A DNA stretch of 64,000 bases from contig CAWJBC010000009.1 in the NCBI GenBank assembly GCA_963840975.1, forward strand, positions 124,001 to 188,000, read 5' to 3'. The DNA is from JAADJA01 sp963840975 (lineage in GTDB: Bacteria; Bacteroidota; Bacteroidia; Bacteroidales; JAADJA01). Below the pieces are notes generated by a model that made no database searches, was not told the DNA's origin, and saw only the letters and a program-made list of their open reading frames with translations. The position numbers and the translations under genes are program-made. Shown here piece by piece: positions 17,071 through 26,039 of this stretch. Position 1 is the stretch's first letter. Each line of letters opens with the position of its first letter.

Positions 17071-18318
17071 ATGGCAGTATTAAAAGCTTTTAAAGGAATA
17101 CGCCCGCCGGTTAAAATAGCCGATAAGGTTGCCTCAAGACCCTACGATGTCTTAAATTCGGATGAGGCAAGAGAGGAGGCAAAGAATAACGAATTTTCCC
17201 TCCTCCATATCATCAAGCCCGAAATTGATTTAGAACCAACCGTTGATGTTCATGCACCGGAAGTTTATTTGAAGGCAAAGAAAAATTTTGAACTTTTTCA
17301 GAAAAAAGGCTGGCTGGTTCAGGATGAAGGTGAGTTCCTGTACGTTTACGGACAAACCATGTGGGGAAAAACGCAGTATGGAATTGTGGGTTGCGCATCC
17401 GTTGATGATTATCTGAATAACATCATTAAGAAACATGAACTAACCCGTCCGGATAAGGAAGAGGACAGGATGAAGCATGTAAGGATCAACAATGCCAACC
17501 TTGAACCTGTATTCTTTTCGTATCCTGCAGTAAAAGAGATTGACGATATAGTCAAAAATTTTATTTTGCACAACGTTCCTGAGTATGATTTTGTAGCTGA
17601 TGATGGAATAGGCCACCATTTCTGGGTAATTAAAGACAAGGGCATTATAATGAGCCTTATCGAACTATTTGATCAGATTCCTTTTACCTATGTTGCCGAT
17701 GGTCATCACCGTACAGCCGCTGCAGCGCTGGTTGGTAAAGAAAAAAGGGAACAAAATCCCAAACATAGCGGGAAGGAAGAATACAACTTTTTCCTCGCCG
17801 TTCATTTTCCTGATAACCAGCTTACAATTATTGATTATAACCGAGTAGTCAAGGACCTAAATGGATTGACTTCCGGAGAATTCTTAACAAAATTGAAACA
17901 AGATTTTGAAGTCACGGAAAAAGGTTCCGAAATTTACAAGCCTGAAAAACTTCACAATTTCAGTATGTATTTGGATGGAAAATGGTATTCAATGACTGCT
18001 AAACCAGGGACATATAATGATAACGACCCGATAGGCGTCCTTGATGTTACTATCCTTTCAAAGCACGTTCTCGATAATGTTTTGGGAATAAAAGACCTCC
18101 GCACATCCCAACGAATTGATTTCGTTGGAGGCATCCGTGGATTAAGTGAATTATGCAAGAGGGTTGACAGCAAAGAAATGACAATCGCCTTCGCTCTTTA
18201 TCCTGTTTCGATGAAACAATTGATTGACATTGCCGATAGCGGAAATATCATGCCTCCCAAAACAACCTGGTTTGAACCCAAATTAAGAAGCGGATTGGTT
18301 GTCCATAAATTGGACTAA
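17071..18318 (+). CDS. DUF1015 family protein, SerK/ParB-like motif, in the serine operon
   Basis: A 415-residue DUF1015 protein. N-terminal KAFKGIRPPVKIADKVASRPYDVL is diagnostic of the family. The central FTYVADGHHRTAAA (D210-G-H-H-R-T) resembles the nucleotide/phosphate-binding DGHHR-type loop of the ParB/sulfiredoxin fold used by the archaeal free-serine kinase SerK. The gene follows serC-serA in the same transcription unit, and no serB-like phosphatase is in the window. A role in phosphoserine or serine turnover is therefore attractive, but it is inference. A strong terminator follows 22 bases after the stop. Confidence 0.9.
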   Translation: MAVLKAFKGIRPPVKIADKVASRPYDVLNSDEAREEAKNNEFSLLHIIKPEIDLEPTVDVHAPEVYLKAKKNFELFQKKGWLVQDEGEFLYVYGQTMWGKTQYGIVGCASVDDYLNNIIKKHELTRPDKEEDRMKHVRINNANLEPVFFSYPAVKEIDDIVKNFILHNVPEYDFVADDGIGHHFWVIKDKGIIMSLIELFDQIPFTYVADGHHRTAAAALVGKEKREQNPKHSGKEEYNFFLAVHFPDNQLTIIDYNRVVKDLNGLTSGEFLTKLKQDFEVTEKGSEIYKPEKLHNFSMYLDGKWYSMTAKPGTYNDNDPIGVLDVTILSKHVLDNVLGIKDLRTSQRIDFVGGIRGLSELCKRVDSKEMTIAFALYPVSMKQLIDIADSGNIMPPKTTWFEPKLRSGLVVHKLD

Positions 18319-18340
18319 ATATTAAACTTATAATTTTTAT

Positions 18341-18364
18341 AAAGGAGCTTAGGCTCCTTTTTTT
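18341..18364 (+). terminator. Rho-independent terminator after the serine operon
   Basis: AAAGGAGC-TTAG-GCTCCTTT is a perfect 8-bp stem with a 4-nt loop, followed by further Ts. It marks the end of serC-serA-S23-DUF1015. Confidence 0.9.
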
Positions 18365-18375
18365 GTTTTCATATT

Positions 18376-18437
18376 ATACCAAAGTGAAATTCAAAACCGC
18401 TCTTCATGCCAGAGTATTTTGAATTTCACTTCGGTAT
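18376..18437. repeat. Dispersed 62-bp palindromic element, copy 2
   Basis: The 21-base left arm (ATACCAAAGTGAAATTCAAA + A) pairs with the right arm at 18417-18437 with one mismatch. The loop contains a small nested CTCT/AGAG stem around TCATGCC. It is closely related to copy 1 at 4791-4854. Confidence 0.85.
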
Positions 18438-18994
18438 TATTCATTTCTCACAGATAAAATTAACTATTTAATCGGTTGCTAAAATTACAGATGTAACTAT
18501 AATTTATTAGAATTTCCATTTGTAACCTTATTATTTACTTAATCATTCAATATGCTGCAATACAGATATATAAATCAAATGTTTACAATTGTTTATTATT
18601 GCCTTATTAACCAGTAATACTTGACATCCTCACACATGCCAATATTAGTTGAAAAACACAACCAAATATATTTTCAGCAACTCTTTCTCAGTTATTTAAA
18701 CTATCTATTTAAAGTGTTAATTCAAAATAATTACAAAAGATTATGTTAGGTAATGGTGACTTTACGGTCTTTCTGAATTGCCTGCTATTGCAATAGATAA
18801 TATAATAACCAAACATCAAAAAAAATTCTGTATATGTAATTAATTTGATATACATTTGTAATATCAATTGTAGTGGTAGTAGATTTAATTCACAATTGTC
18901 ATTTGTAAACTTTGCCTCATTAAATATTCGTAACAATTGTTATTTGTAAATAGTATAAAACATCACTTATTTTCATTCATTTAACGATTTGAAC
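18438..18994. other. Long AT-rich intergenic region upstream of the XRE regulator
   Basis: No convincing gene is seen in about 550 bases. It contains a possible -7 box TACATTTG (18851-18858) and several ACAATTGT/ATTTGTAA words, the clearest being the two 18-bp near-identical sites annotated separately. The minus-strand frame at 18709-18936 has low-complexity content and no family resemblance. Confidence 0.5.
18892..18950. promoter_or_regulatory. Pair of direct repeats, possible operator sites
   Basis: ACAATTGTCATTTGTAAA (18892-18909) and ACAATTGTTATTTGTAAA (18933-18950) differ at one base and are 41 bp apart, about four helical turns. Each contains the palindrome ACAATTGT. A weaker related word is at 18584. 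They lie 45-100 bases before the XRE regulator start, fitting autoregulation. Confidence 0.5.
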
Positions 18995-19468
18995 ATGATC
19001 AGTAGAATACAACTTATTTTAAAAACGAAGAACATCTCCCCTTCCCAGTTTGCTGACCAAATTCAGGTTCAGCGTTCGGGAGTATCACACATCTTATCGG
19101 GCAGAAACAATCCCAGTCTTGATTTCATTTTAAAGATTTTAAAGACCTATCCTGAAATTGATGCTGATTGGTTATTGTTTGGAAAAGGGCAAATGATTTC
19201 CCTGCCTGACAAACAAACACCATCTATTAAAGTTACGACTGAGCCACCTGCTAAACCGAAACAACCCGATCTTTTTGCTCAGCAGGATCCTTCCCCACCC
19301 AAACCTTTGGCTAAAGAGGAGATTATAATCCCTGCAGCAATTCCACCATCAGCTACAAAGATTGTTGAAAAGGTTATTGAAAGAGTTAAGGAGGAGGTTA
19401 ATGAAAAAATTGAAAAAATTGTTGTTTTCTACGATAGCAATACTTTTAAGGAATATAAACCCAAATAA
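18995..19468 (+). CDS. XRE-family helix-turn-helix regulator
   Basis: A transcription regulator of about 157 residues. The N-terminal 65 residues are a lambda-repressor-like HTH (SRIQLILKTKNISPSQFADQ, then RSGVSHILSGRNNPSLDFIL, with DADWLLFGKG after it). A Pro/Lys-rich linker follows (about 70-110). The C-terminus has a charged helix (IERVKEEVNEKIEKIVVF) and ends TFKEYKPK, an ending common in this Bacteroidota subgroup and probably used for dimerisation. The start is the ATG at 18995 (MISRIQ); an in-frame TTG at 18989 is less likely. The long upstream region with paired sites suggests self-control. Confidence 0.88.
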   Translation: MISRIQLILKTKNISPSQFADQIQVQRSGVSHILSGRNNPSLDFILKILKTYPEIDADWLLFGKGQMISLPDKQTPSIKVTTEPPAKPKQPDLFAQQDPSPPKPLAKEEIIIPAAIPPSATKIVEKVIERVKEEVNEKIEKIVVFYDSNTFKEYKPK

Positions 19469-19571
19469 TGCCTGCACAGGCAATTCATCAATTCCTTCCG
19501 ACAATTATTGATTATTTGTTTAATTGATTACATTTGGGCATTAAATACGACGTTATTTAAAACTTACAAAT

Positions 19572-20171
19572 ATGAAAAGACCCTTGGTTTACCCCAAATC
19601 ATCGGAGGGTGATGCTGAACTTCAGAAGTTGATCGAGTTTTATAATGAAACTTTGGGATTCTGCCCTAACAGTGTAAAAACCATGCACATAAGACCCAGA
19701 ATTGCAATGGCATTTATCGAAATGAACAAAGCTGTAATGGAAAACAAAGGAAGCCTCACTAGTGCAATAAAGAGATTTATTGGTTATGTTAGCAGCAATG
19801 CGGCAGGATGCAGGTATTGCCAGGCACACACGATCAGAGCGGCAGAAAGGTATGGTGCATCGGAAGAACAATTGCAAAACATCTGGGAATACAGGACGCA
19901 TCCCTCCTTTTCTGATGCTGAACGGGTTGCACTTGATTTTGCCATTGCAAGTTCGACCGTTCCAAATGGAGTAACGGATGAGATTGCGGAGAATTTAAGG
20001 AAATTCTGGGATGATGGTGAAATAGTTGAAATGTTAGGCGTGATAGCTCTATTCGGTTATTTAAACAGATGGAACGATTCCATGGGGACTGAAATGGAAG
20101 CTGGTGCAATTGAATCAGGGAACAAATTACTAAAGCACAAAGGCTGGATGATAGGAAAGCATCAATATTGA
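19572..20171 (+). CDS. AhpD-like / carboxymuconolactone decarboxylase family protein
   Basis: A 199-residue all-helical protein of the AhpD/CMD fold. The redox pair is C80-x-x-C83 in GCRYCQAHTIRAAERYG, with the following His typical of the peroxidase subgroup. An oxidoreductase or peroxidase-like role is likely; the reductant is unknown. The gene stands 100 bases after the XRE regulator on the same strand. Its stop codon overlaps the first bases of the repeat element at 20170-20320. Confidence 0.88.
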   Translation: MKRPLVYPKSSEGDAELQKLIEFYNETLGFCPNSVKTMHIRPRIAMAFIEMNKAVMENKGSLTSAIKRFIGYVSSNAAGCRYCQAHTIRAAERYGASEEQLQNIWEYRTHPSFSDAERVALDFAIASSTVPNGVTDEIAENLRKFWDDGEIVEMLGVIALFGYLNRWNDSMGTEMEAGAIESGNKLLKHKGWMIGKHQY

Positions 20172-20320
20172 GGCCACTCCGAAAAGCCAAAAAAGGGAGA
20201 ATGCCACGAAAACTCTAAATCACGAAAACCCACAAAAGACGGAAAATCAATAAACTAATTTTAGTGAAATTTAGTGCTTTTGTGCTTTAGTGGCAAAAAA
20301 TTACTTTTCGGAGTGGACTC
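20170..20320. repeat. Intergenic inverted-repeat element, family member 1
   Basis: The terminal arms are 17 bp: GAGGCCACTCCGAAAAG (20170-20186) against the complement of CTTTTCGGAGTGGACTC (20304-20320), one mismatch. Internal boundary words are ATGCCAC (20201) and GTGGC (20290). It fills the whole gap between two convergent genes. Related elements are at 48967-49103 and 52615-52815. Confidence 0.8.
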
Positions 20321-20323
20321 AAA

Positions 20324-21961
20324 TTAATGTTCGATGGTGTGAACATATAATGTTTCAATAATATCCAGCAGGCTTTTATTTACCAACCAAAGTATGGATT
20401 TCATCTTAGCAGGATCAGTTTTGTTGAACTTATCACGCGGAGAATGGTAATCTTCATGGTACCCTGAGAAAAAAGTTATAACAGGTATATTTCGGGAGGC
20501 AAACGGGGCATAATCGCTACCACCCTCACCGGATGCATCCCAAAGATCAAGATCGAAAGGTTTTGGCAACATATTATTATTTTGCCGGACAATTTCCCTT
20601 AAATCATTATTACCCTTAGGAATCCCGATACTCAATTGCTGATGAGCGGTATCTGTGTCGGCGCTTCTCGAAATCATATCTGCGTTGATATTAACCAAAG
20701 TATTCCGGTTATCAGCCTGGGTATGCATTACAAAATAATTGCTACCCAGCATTCCTTTTTCCTCAGCCGACCATGAAGCAAAAACAATATTGCATGGAGG
20801 ATGAATTTTGGAATGACACCAAACTTCAGCAATGGATAAAAGCCCTGCCACACCTGACGCATTGTCATCGGCCCCGGGATAAATTATTCCATTACGCATG
20901 CCCAAATGATCATAATGAGCACCAATAACGATATTTCTTGTTGTGTCCTTACCTTTAATGAATCCCAGCACATTTCTCACCTTTAGTATATCTGTCCTGA
21001 CCTTAACCGTAAAACCTGCCGATTTATTCTTGAAAGGAAATGATGAGGTCATTAATTTTTCAGCAGCTTTGAATTCAGCATCCATTAAATTCAGCTCCGT
21101 TCCTTCAAAAAGTTTTTCAGTAGCAATCAAACCAAGCCGAAACAGAGGGATTGACGGATTATTTTTGTTACCTGGAAGCATACAAAAGTCCTCCTCATAA
21201 GCAGGCTCATTTTCTTTTTCTGAATTTATTGCGGAATCTACAACCGGCAGATCAATTTGTTTATTTGCAAAAGGACTGCTATAATTGCCGGAGGTTAATT
21301 CCAAAACAGCAATGGCGCCCCTTTTCATTGCCTCATTTTTCTTGGTTTCAATGCCGGCATATTCCTTCTCAAACGACTTACCCAGCTTCCGATATGCTAA
21401 CGATGCTGTATCCTGATGCCCGGGGAAGCCTTTCATGATAACGACAATCTTACCTTTCACATTCAGCCCTTTGTAATCATCATATCCTCTGCCGGGTGTG
21501 CTGATCCCATAACCGATAAACACCAGTGGAGCTTCGCTTTCAAGAGAATTGGTACCAGCATCTACAGTAAAGTCAATGGAATAATTGAAATGAAAGGCTA
21601 ATCGTGAGTCGCCAGTTTTAGTGATCAGTGATAGTGCAGCTTCATCAGTTTTGTACCTGATAATGTCAAATTCCTGAAAATAACTGCGTGAAGATTTCTC
21701 CTCAGAATGCCCCGCAGACAAAATATCACCGTATGGCTGTAATCCGTTTAATTGCATCATCGAAGCAATATAATCAGCTGCCATATAACTTCCCTTTGAG
21801 CCGGCTTCGCGACCTTCCATCCAGTCAGATGAAAGAAATGACATGATGGGAACAAAATCGCTGACACCAAACTCCTCTGTTTGCGTTTGTTGACTTTGCG
21901 GGAAAAGCAATCCTGATGTTAACAGGAATACTAAAACAAGTAAGAATCGGTTGATTACCAT
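20324..21961 (-). CDS. Secreted M28-family metallopeptidase with PA domain
   Basis: Zinc aminopeptidase of 545 residues. A signal peptide (MVINRFLLVLVFLLTSGLLF) leads to the export side. A protease-associated (PA) insert is around 125-225 (VFIGYGISTPGRGYDDYKG, GKIVVIMKGFPG). The M28 catalytic core follows: His349 in GAHYDHLG, Asp365 in GADDNASG, ASWSAEEKGMLGS with the catalytic/zinc Glu pair, and the last His in GYHEDYHSPRDKF. It is one of three hydrolase genes on the minus strand facing the cyanophycinase-SusCD genes, 35 bases after the M14 gene. It may trim peptides released at that locus; the actual substrate is not shown. Confidence 0.93.
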   Translation of the reverse strand: MVINRFLLVLVFLLTSGLLFPQSQQTQTEEFGVSDFVPIMSFLSSDWMEGREAGSKGSYMAADYIASMMQLNGLQPYGDILSAGHSEEKSSRSYFQEFDIIRYKTDEAALSLITKTGDSRLAFHFNYSIDFTVDAGTNSLESEAPLVFIGYGISTPGRGYDDYKGLNVKGKIVVIMKGFPGHQDTASLAYRKLGKSFEKEYAGIETKKNEAMKRGAIAVLELTSGNYSSPFANKQIDLPVVDSAINSEKENEPAYEEDFCMLPGNKNNPSIPLFRLGLIATEKLFEGTELNLMDAEFKAAEKLMTSSFPFKNKSAGFTVKVRTDILKVRNVLGFIKGKDTTRNIVIGAHYDHLGMRNGIIYPGADDNASGVAGLLSIAEVWCHSKIHPPCNIVFASWSAEEKGMLGSNYFVMHTQADNRNTLVNINADMISRSADTDTAHQQLSIGIPKGNNDLREIVRQNNNMLPKPFDLDLWDASGEGGSDYAPFASRNIPVITFFSGYHEDYHSPRDKFNKTDPAKMKSILWLVNKSLLDIIETLYVHTIEH

Positions 21962-21996
21962 TGAATTTTTTTGTCTGATTAAATGTTATTTCATTT

Positions 21997-23502
21997 TTAT
22001 TGAGGTCGCTTGGGTATCAACCGGAGAATTGGAAAAGCTTTTCCCGGTTCGATCAAATATTTAAAATCGCTGTAAGTTGCCAATCCGAGCATTGATTGTG
22101 GCTCCAGAGCCTGAATAATCATATTGGCTTTTAACTGAGCCACTGGAATAAAAAAATAGTCATCAGGCGAAATGGATTCATAAATTTCTTTGACTTCAAC
22201 AATGGCATTCACTATTTTATCACCTTCAAAATCAATCGAATCAATTTTGCTTATGAAATACTGTTCAATGACAGTTTCATTTGAAAAATAAAACTCCTCA
22301 TGAATTATTCCCTGCAAATTCAACCAATCCACAACTTCCTTCAAATCACGGGGAATTAAATATCCCCTGGGTCTTGTTACCGTCTTGAGCGATTTTACTA
22401 TTGGGCGATAATTATCGGTAATAACCATCGAATCAGATTTAGAGTACAGGGCATAAACCGGCAGGGTCAGTTTTTCATTATTTTCGGCATGTTCCATTTG
22501 CACAGAAACCAATTCTCCGCACTTTTCTGAAACAAAATTCTCCCTTTCAATAGTAACAAGATTTTTTATTTTCTTTTTTTGATGATAAACAAATTTGAGC
22601 AAACACAACATACCGGTCATTTGCCCTTCAGCCCTGTGCTTGATGTTTTGCACAAAATTATCTTCACCGTTCATTCCTTCCTGGATAAAGGACAAGGTAT
22701 TTTGTATTCCAAAACTTTGCCTTCCATCATTAATATCAAAGGTACTATGCCTGAGGTAATTTTCGGACGGCGGACCGCCGGGACAGTATTCCATTGAAGA
22801 ATAATTGTGGTCATTCAAATATTTTAAGGCAAAAGGTATGTATTTATTGTTGGACAAATTTCTGATCTTTTCCGAAACATTGATGTTGGTTGTTGCGCCA
22901 AGGGTAACATCTGCGTTCTTCCTGTAGCCATACTTCATCCAACTTTCATCGTAGGGGTAATATTCGTGAACATCCATTGCAACTTCAAAAAGATATTGAT
23001 CGAAAAGCCAGTGTAATGCTCTTGTTTCAGGTTCGGTCAGTATCAAGTGATTCCGGTTCAGATCAACATCATTTCCATTGCGTCTCTGATTTTTTTCTGA
23101 GCCATCCGGATTTACCTGTGGAATCAATACCAAATCAATCCTGTCGAATAAATACCTGTATTCAGTTCTGGTCAGGATTTCGGCAAGTAAAAGTACCCCT
23201 TCTTTGCCTGATTGCTCGTTGCCATGTTGTTGAGCAAATATGAGCACTTTGACCTTTGTCTTATCCTTCCCAAACCCGGATGTAGAAAAATTTAATGAAT
23301 AAATGTTCCTGCCTTCAACTGATTTACCAATGGTTTCAACTTTTACCAAATCTGAATTTTGGTCAAGCAAATAGACGAATTTCGACAATTCGTCATAAGA
23401 AGTTACCTTTTTATAATTATTTTTTTCTAAAGGAGTTATTAGTTCCTGCCCAAAAAGCGAACCTGCGAAGAAAAGAAAACCAAGAAACAGAATCTTCATC
23501 AT
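21997..23502 (-). CDS. Secreted M14-family zinc carboxypeptidase
   Basis: A 501-residue protein with a signal peptide (MMKILFLGFLFFAGSLFGQ) and a peptidase M14 domain in the first ~320 residues. Zinc ligands are visible as H-x-x-E in AQQHGNEQSGKEG and the later His in VAMDVHEYYPYDE. The substrate-binding N-R stretch is GNDVDLNRNH, and the general-base region is likely SFIQEGMNG. The C-terminal ~180 residues form a beta-rich extension of unknown role. It overlaps the isoaspartyl dipeptidase gene by 4 bases (ATGA type), so the two are translationally coupled. A carboxypeptidase that removes Arg or Lys would fit cyanophycin-type substrates, but specificity residues were not checked. Confidence 0.9.
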   Translation of the reverse strand: MMKILFLGFLFFAGSLFGQELITPLEKNNYKKVTSYDELSKFVYLLDQNSDLVKVETIGKSVEGRNIYSLNFSTSGFGKDKTKVKVLIFAQQHGNEQSGKEGVLLLAEILTRTEYRYLFDRIDLVLIPQVNPDGSEKNQRRNGNDVDLNRNHLILTEPETRALHWLFDQYLFEVAMDVHEYYPYDESWMKYGYRKNADVTLGATTNINVSEKIRNLSNNKYIPFALKYLNDHNYSSMEYCPGGPPSENYLRHSTFDINDGRQSFGIQNTLSFIQEGMNGEDNFVQNIKHRAEGQMTGMLCLLKFVYHQKKKIKNLVTIERENFVSEKCGELVSVQMEHAENNEKLTLPVYALYSKSDSMVITDNYRPIVKSLKTVTRPRGYLIPRDLKEVVDWLNLQGIIHEEFYFSNETVIEQYFISKIDSIDFEGDKIVNAIVEVKEIYESISPDDYFFIPVAQLKANMIIQALEPQSMLGLATYSDFKYLIEPGKAFPILRLIPKRPQ

Positions 23503-24632
23503 ACTTTCGGCATCAGTTGTCCCATTGCCATTACCATGTTGATATTAAACGCGGTATCCATCAATACCAGATCAGCATCAAATCCCGGCACAATACGCCC
23601 TTTGCCGGCCAGTTTCAGAATTTCGGCAGGATTTGAAGTTGCAACTTGTAGGGCAATTTCCAGCGGAATTCCGTCATTCAAAACAGCTTCCTTAATCTCT
23701 CTTAATATAGAAGAAGGCAAGCCCATCTCTATTTTTATCAACCTTCCCGTTTCCGGATCAAATCCAGGTAAAGACCCACAGGCATCCGATGTAAAAGTGA
23801 TATGGCTCAGCGGAACACCAGCAGCCAGTAATTGTTTCAATGCGATGGAAGGTTTTACTTCTTCATCCTGATAGTAAGGGTAGGAACTTGTGGTGATATC
23901 AACATAACCCTTTTTCCCATACTCAAGTGCATCCTCGAAGATATAACTGTTTCGATTGCAATGGGTAGGGATAAACTGTTTGTACCCAATCTGACTCTGA
24001 GCCACAACTTCGTGTATGGGTCGAAAAGGGTCCATTGCATCGCCCATGTGCATATTTACTATTCCGGCTTTGCCACCTATCATTCCGGCTACCCTTGCCT
24101 GAGCAGCAATACGCGCTAATTCGGCAATAGATGGAACGGAAGAACGATGGTCGGAGATGGCAACTTCGCCCACACCCAAAATCTCCTCAAAAAGTGCAAT
24201 ATCTTTCATGATATCGCCTGAAATAGAAGGCGGAGGAACCTGGTAAGCTCCCGTGTACATCCAGGCGGAAACACCCTGAGCCTTTAAGGTTTTTACTTTC
24301 ATCAGAACACTTTCAACACTTCGTGTTATCCCGTCGGTGCCAAGGCAACCAATGACAGTGGTAACGCCCCCTTCGAGCATCATACTCAGTTGTAGTTCAG
24401 GCATACGGGTCGAAGGGCCTCCTTCGCCTCCACCACCGGTAATATGGACATGCGAATCAATCAGTCCGGGGATAAGCCATTGATCAGTACATTCAATTGT
24501 CTGAACCTCAACACCGATTGGAGAACTGATCGTATCAGCGACGGAGAGAATGGTTTTTCCGCCGGTCAATACATCCATTTTACCAATAAGTTGAGGCGCA
24601 TAAACGGTTGCATTTTTAAACAGGGTCAGCAT
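23499..24632 (-). CDS. iadA: Isoaspartyl (beta-aspartyl) dipeptidase
   Basis: Amidohydrolase-superfamily zinc dipeptidase that splits beta-Asp-X dipeptides; 377 residues, usual length. Metal ligands H61-V-H63 in LIDSHVHITGG. The family stretches GGEGGPSTRMPEL, MYTGAYQVPPPS, GEVAISDHRSS, the THCNRN histidine, and TFTSDACGSLPGFD with the catalytic Asp are all visible. No signal peptide, so it acts in the cytoplasm. Cyanophycinase products are beta-Asp-Arg and beta-Asp-Lys dipeptides, substrates for this enzyme class, and the cyanophycinase gene lies just across a 107-bp divergent gap. It is coupled to the downstream M14 gene by a 4-base overlap. Confidence 0.95.
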   Translation of the reverse strand: MLTLFKNATVYAPQLIGKMDVLTGGKTILSVADTISSPIGVEVQTIECTDQWLIPGLIDSHVHITGGGGEGGPSTRMPELQLSMMLEGGVTTVIGCLGTDGITRSVESVLMKVKTLKAQGVSAWMYTGAYQVPPPSISGDIMKDIALFEEILGVGEVAISDHRSSVPSIAELARIAAQARVAGMIGGKAGIVNMHMGDAMDPFRPIHEVVAQSQIGYKQFIPTHCNRNSYIFEDALEYGKKGYVDITTSSYPYYQDEEVKPSIALKQLLAAGVPLSHITFTSDACGSLPGFDPETGRLIKIEMGLPSSILREIKEAVLNDGIPLEIALQVATSNPAEILKLAGKGRIVPGFDADLVLMDTAFNINMVMAMGQLMPKV

Positions 24633-24739
24633 AATTTTTTAAGTTAAGTTAGCAAAGTTGGTAAAAATTATTCATTTAGATTGTGAAAGCATATTTTTTT
24701 TAATTTCGCTCGGCAAATATTAATTATTCTTTTGTATAA

Positions 24740-26017
24740 ATGAGAAAGTTGCGGTTACTTGGTTTGGGATGGTTTCTATGTTTCTGCTTAGAGGCTATTG
24801 GTCAGGATTTCCCTTCAGGTAACCTGGTTATTGCAGGCGGTGGACTTGATGATAAAAATGCCAGCGTTTACAACCAATTGATCGCCCTGGCAGGAGGAAA
24901 GGAAAATGCCATTTTTGCAGTAATTCCTTCTGCCAGCGGGGTTGCTGTTCAATCGTTTGTGAGTTTTAAAAAGACATTAATTTCCTATGGCGTAAATCCT
25001 GCAAACATTCGGCTTATCCCGATAGCCATGATTGATGATGACAGCACAACCGATGTAAATGAAGCTACATGGTGCAATAATGGTGATAATATTCAATTGG
25101 CAGATGTGATCAGGAAGTGCTCGGCAGTTTGGTTTACCGGAGGAGATCAGATGCGTACGACAAAGATTCTGTTCAAACCGGATGGCGCTAAAACCAGGGT
25201 ACTCGAAGCTGTTTGGGAAGTATATAATGCGGGTGGAGTTGTCGGCGGATCAAGTGCCGGTGCAGCCATCATGAGTGAAGCAATGATCGGAGGCGGGAAC
25301 AGCCTGGGCGCACTTACGCATGGTGCAATATTGGATTACCAGGGAGATGATTTCCCGGAAGGTGATGGCGTTTTGTTGACAAAGGGTTTGGGATTCTTTC
25401 CATTTGGAATCGTGGATCAGCACTTCGATCAAAGAGGGCGCATCGGACGGCTTATTGTAGCACTGCTGAATGAAAAGTACCGGTTTAATATGGGTTTTGG
25501 TGTGGACGAAAACACGGCGCTCATTTATGATGGCAAACAAAAAATGTTAAAAGTTGCCGGTGCTTCAGGTGTAACGTTCATAAACACATCAGAAGTAATT
25601 TACTCAAAAAGCCAAGATCTTCCGAATATTGAAAATCTGATCGTAAGCCGGTTGGAAGATGGGGATTCCTATGATTTAGCAACCGGAACAATTATTCCGG
25701 CAGAAGGAAAAAAGCCTACCATCAGAAATGAATATTACAACATTGAAAATCCGGGACAGGCAGGAATCTTATCAGGATATTCGTCCGAATTCCGCGACCT
25801 GCTTACGGTGAACCTTATGGATAACAAAGGAACTGACAATGTTCAGAATTTAAGTTTTTACGATCAAAAGAACGGCTTCCAGGTAACCCTGAGTAAAACT
25901 AAAGATAGTGAGGGATTTTATACTGATCAGCCCGATGGAGAGGATCATTATACCATAACAAACGTAAGAATGGACATAACTCCCGTTCAGGTTACTGTGA
26001 TTCCAAGGAAACAATGA
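24740..26017 (+). CDS. Secreted cyanophycinase (peptidase S51)
   Basis: Serine peptidase-like enzyme that cuts cyanophycin (poly-Asp with Arg/Lys side chains) into beta-Asp-Arg dipeptides. The 425 residues start with a signal peptide (WFLCFCLEAIGQ), so it is exported, unlike cyanobacterial CphB. Catalytic Ser172 is in VVGGSSAGA; FTGGDQMRT (132-140), DQHFDQRGRIGRL (226-238) and GFGVDENTAL are family motifs. A C-terminal region of about 120 residues beyond the core has no T9SS signature. It is 22 bases ahead of the susC gene, so it leads that operon. The head-to-head isoaspartyl dipeptidase supports the assignment. Confidence 0.93.
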   Translation: MRKLRLLGLGWFLCFCLEAIGQDFPSGNLVIAGGGLDDKNASVYNQLIALAGGKENAIFAVIPSASGVAVQSFVSFKKTLISYGVNPANIRLIPIAMIDDDSTTDVNEATWCNNGDNIQLADVIRKCSAVWFTGGDQMRTTKILFKPDGAKTRVLEAVWEVYNAGGVVGGSSAGAAIMSEAMIGGGNSLGALTHGAILDYQGDDFPEGDGVLLTKGLGFFPFGIVDQHFDQRGRIGRLIVALLNEKYRFNMGFGVDENTALIYDGKQKMLKVAGASGVTFINTSEVIYSKSQDLPNIENLIVSRLEDGDSYDLATGTIIPAEGKKPTIRNEYYNIENPGQAGILSGYSSEFRDLLTVNLMDNKGTDNVQNLSFYDQKNGFQVTLSKTKDSEGFYTDQPDGEDHYTITNVRMDITPVQVTVIPRKQ

Positions 26018-26039
26018 TTATTTACCAAACCTTATAAGT

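Noticed and set aside
18709..18936. 75-codon minus-strand frame in the long gap
   Set aside because: It overlaps the putative operators and promoter of the XRE gene, and its product resembles no family.
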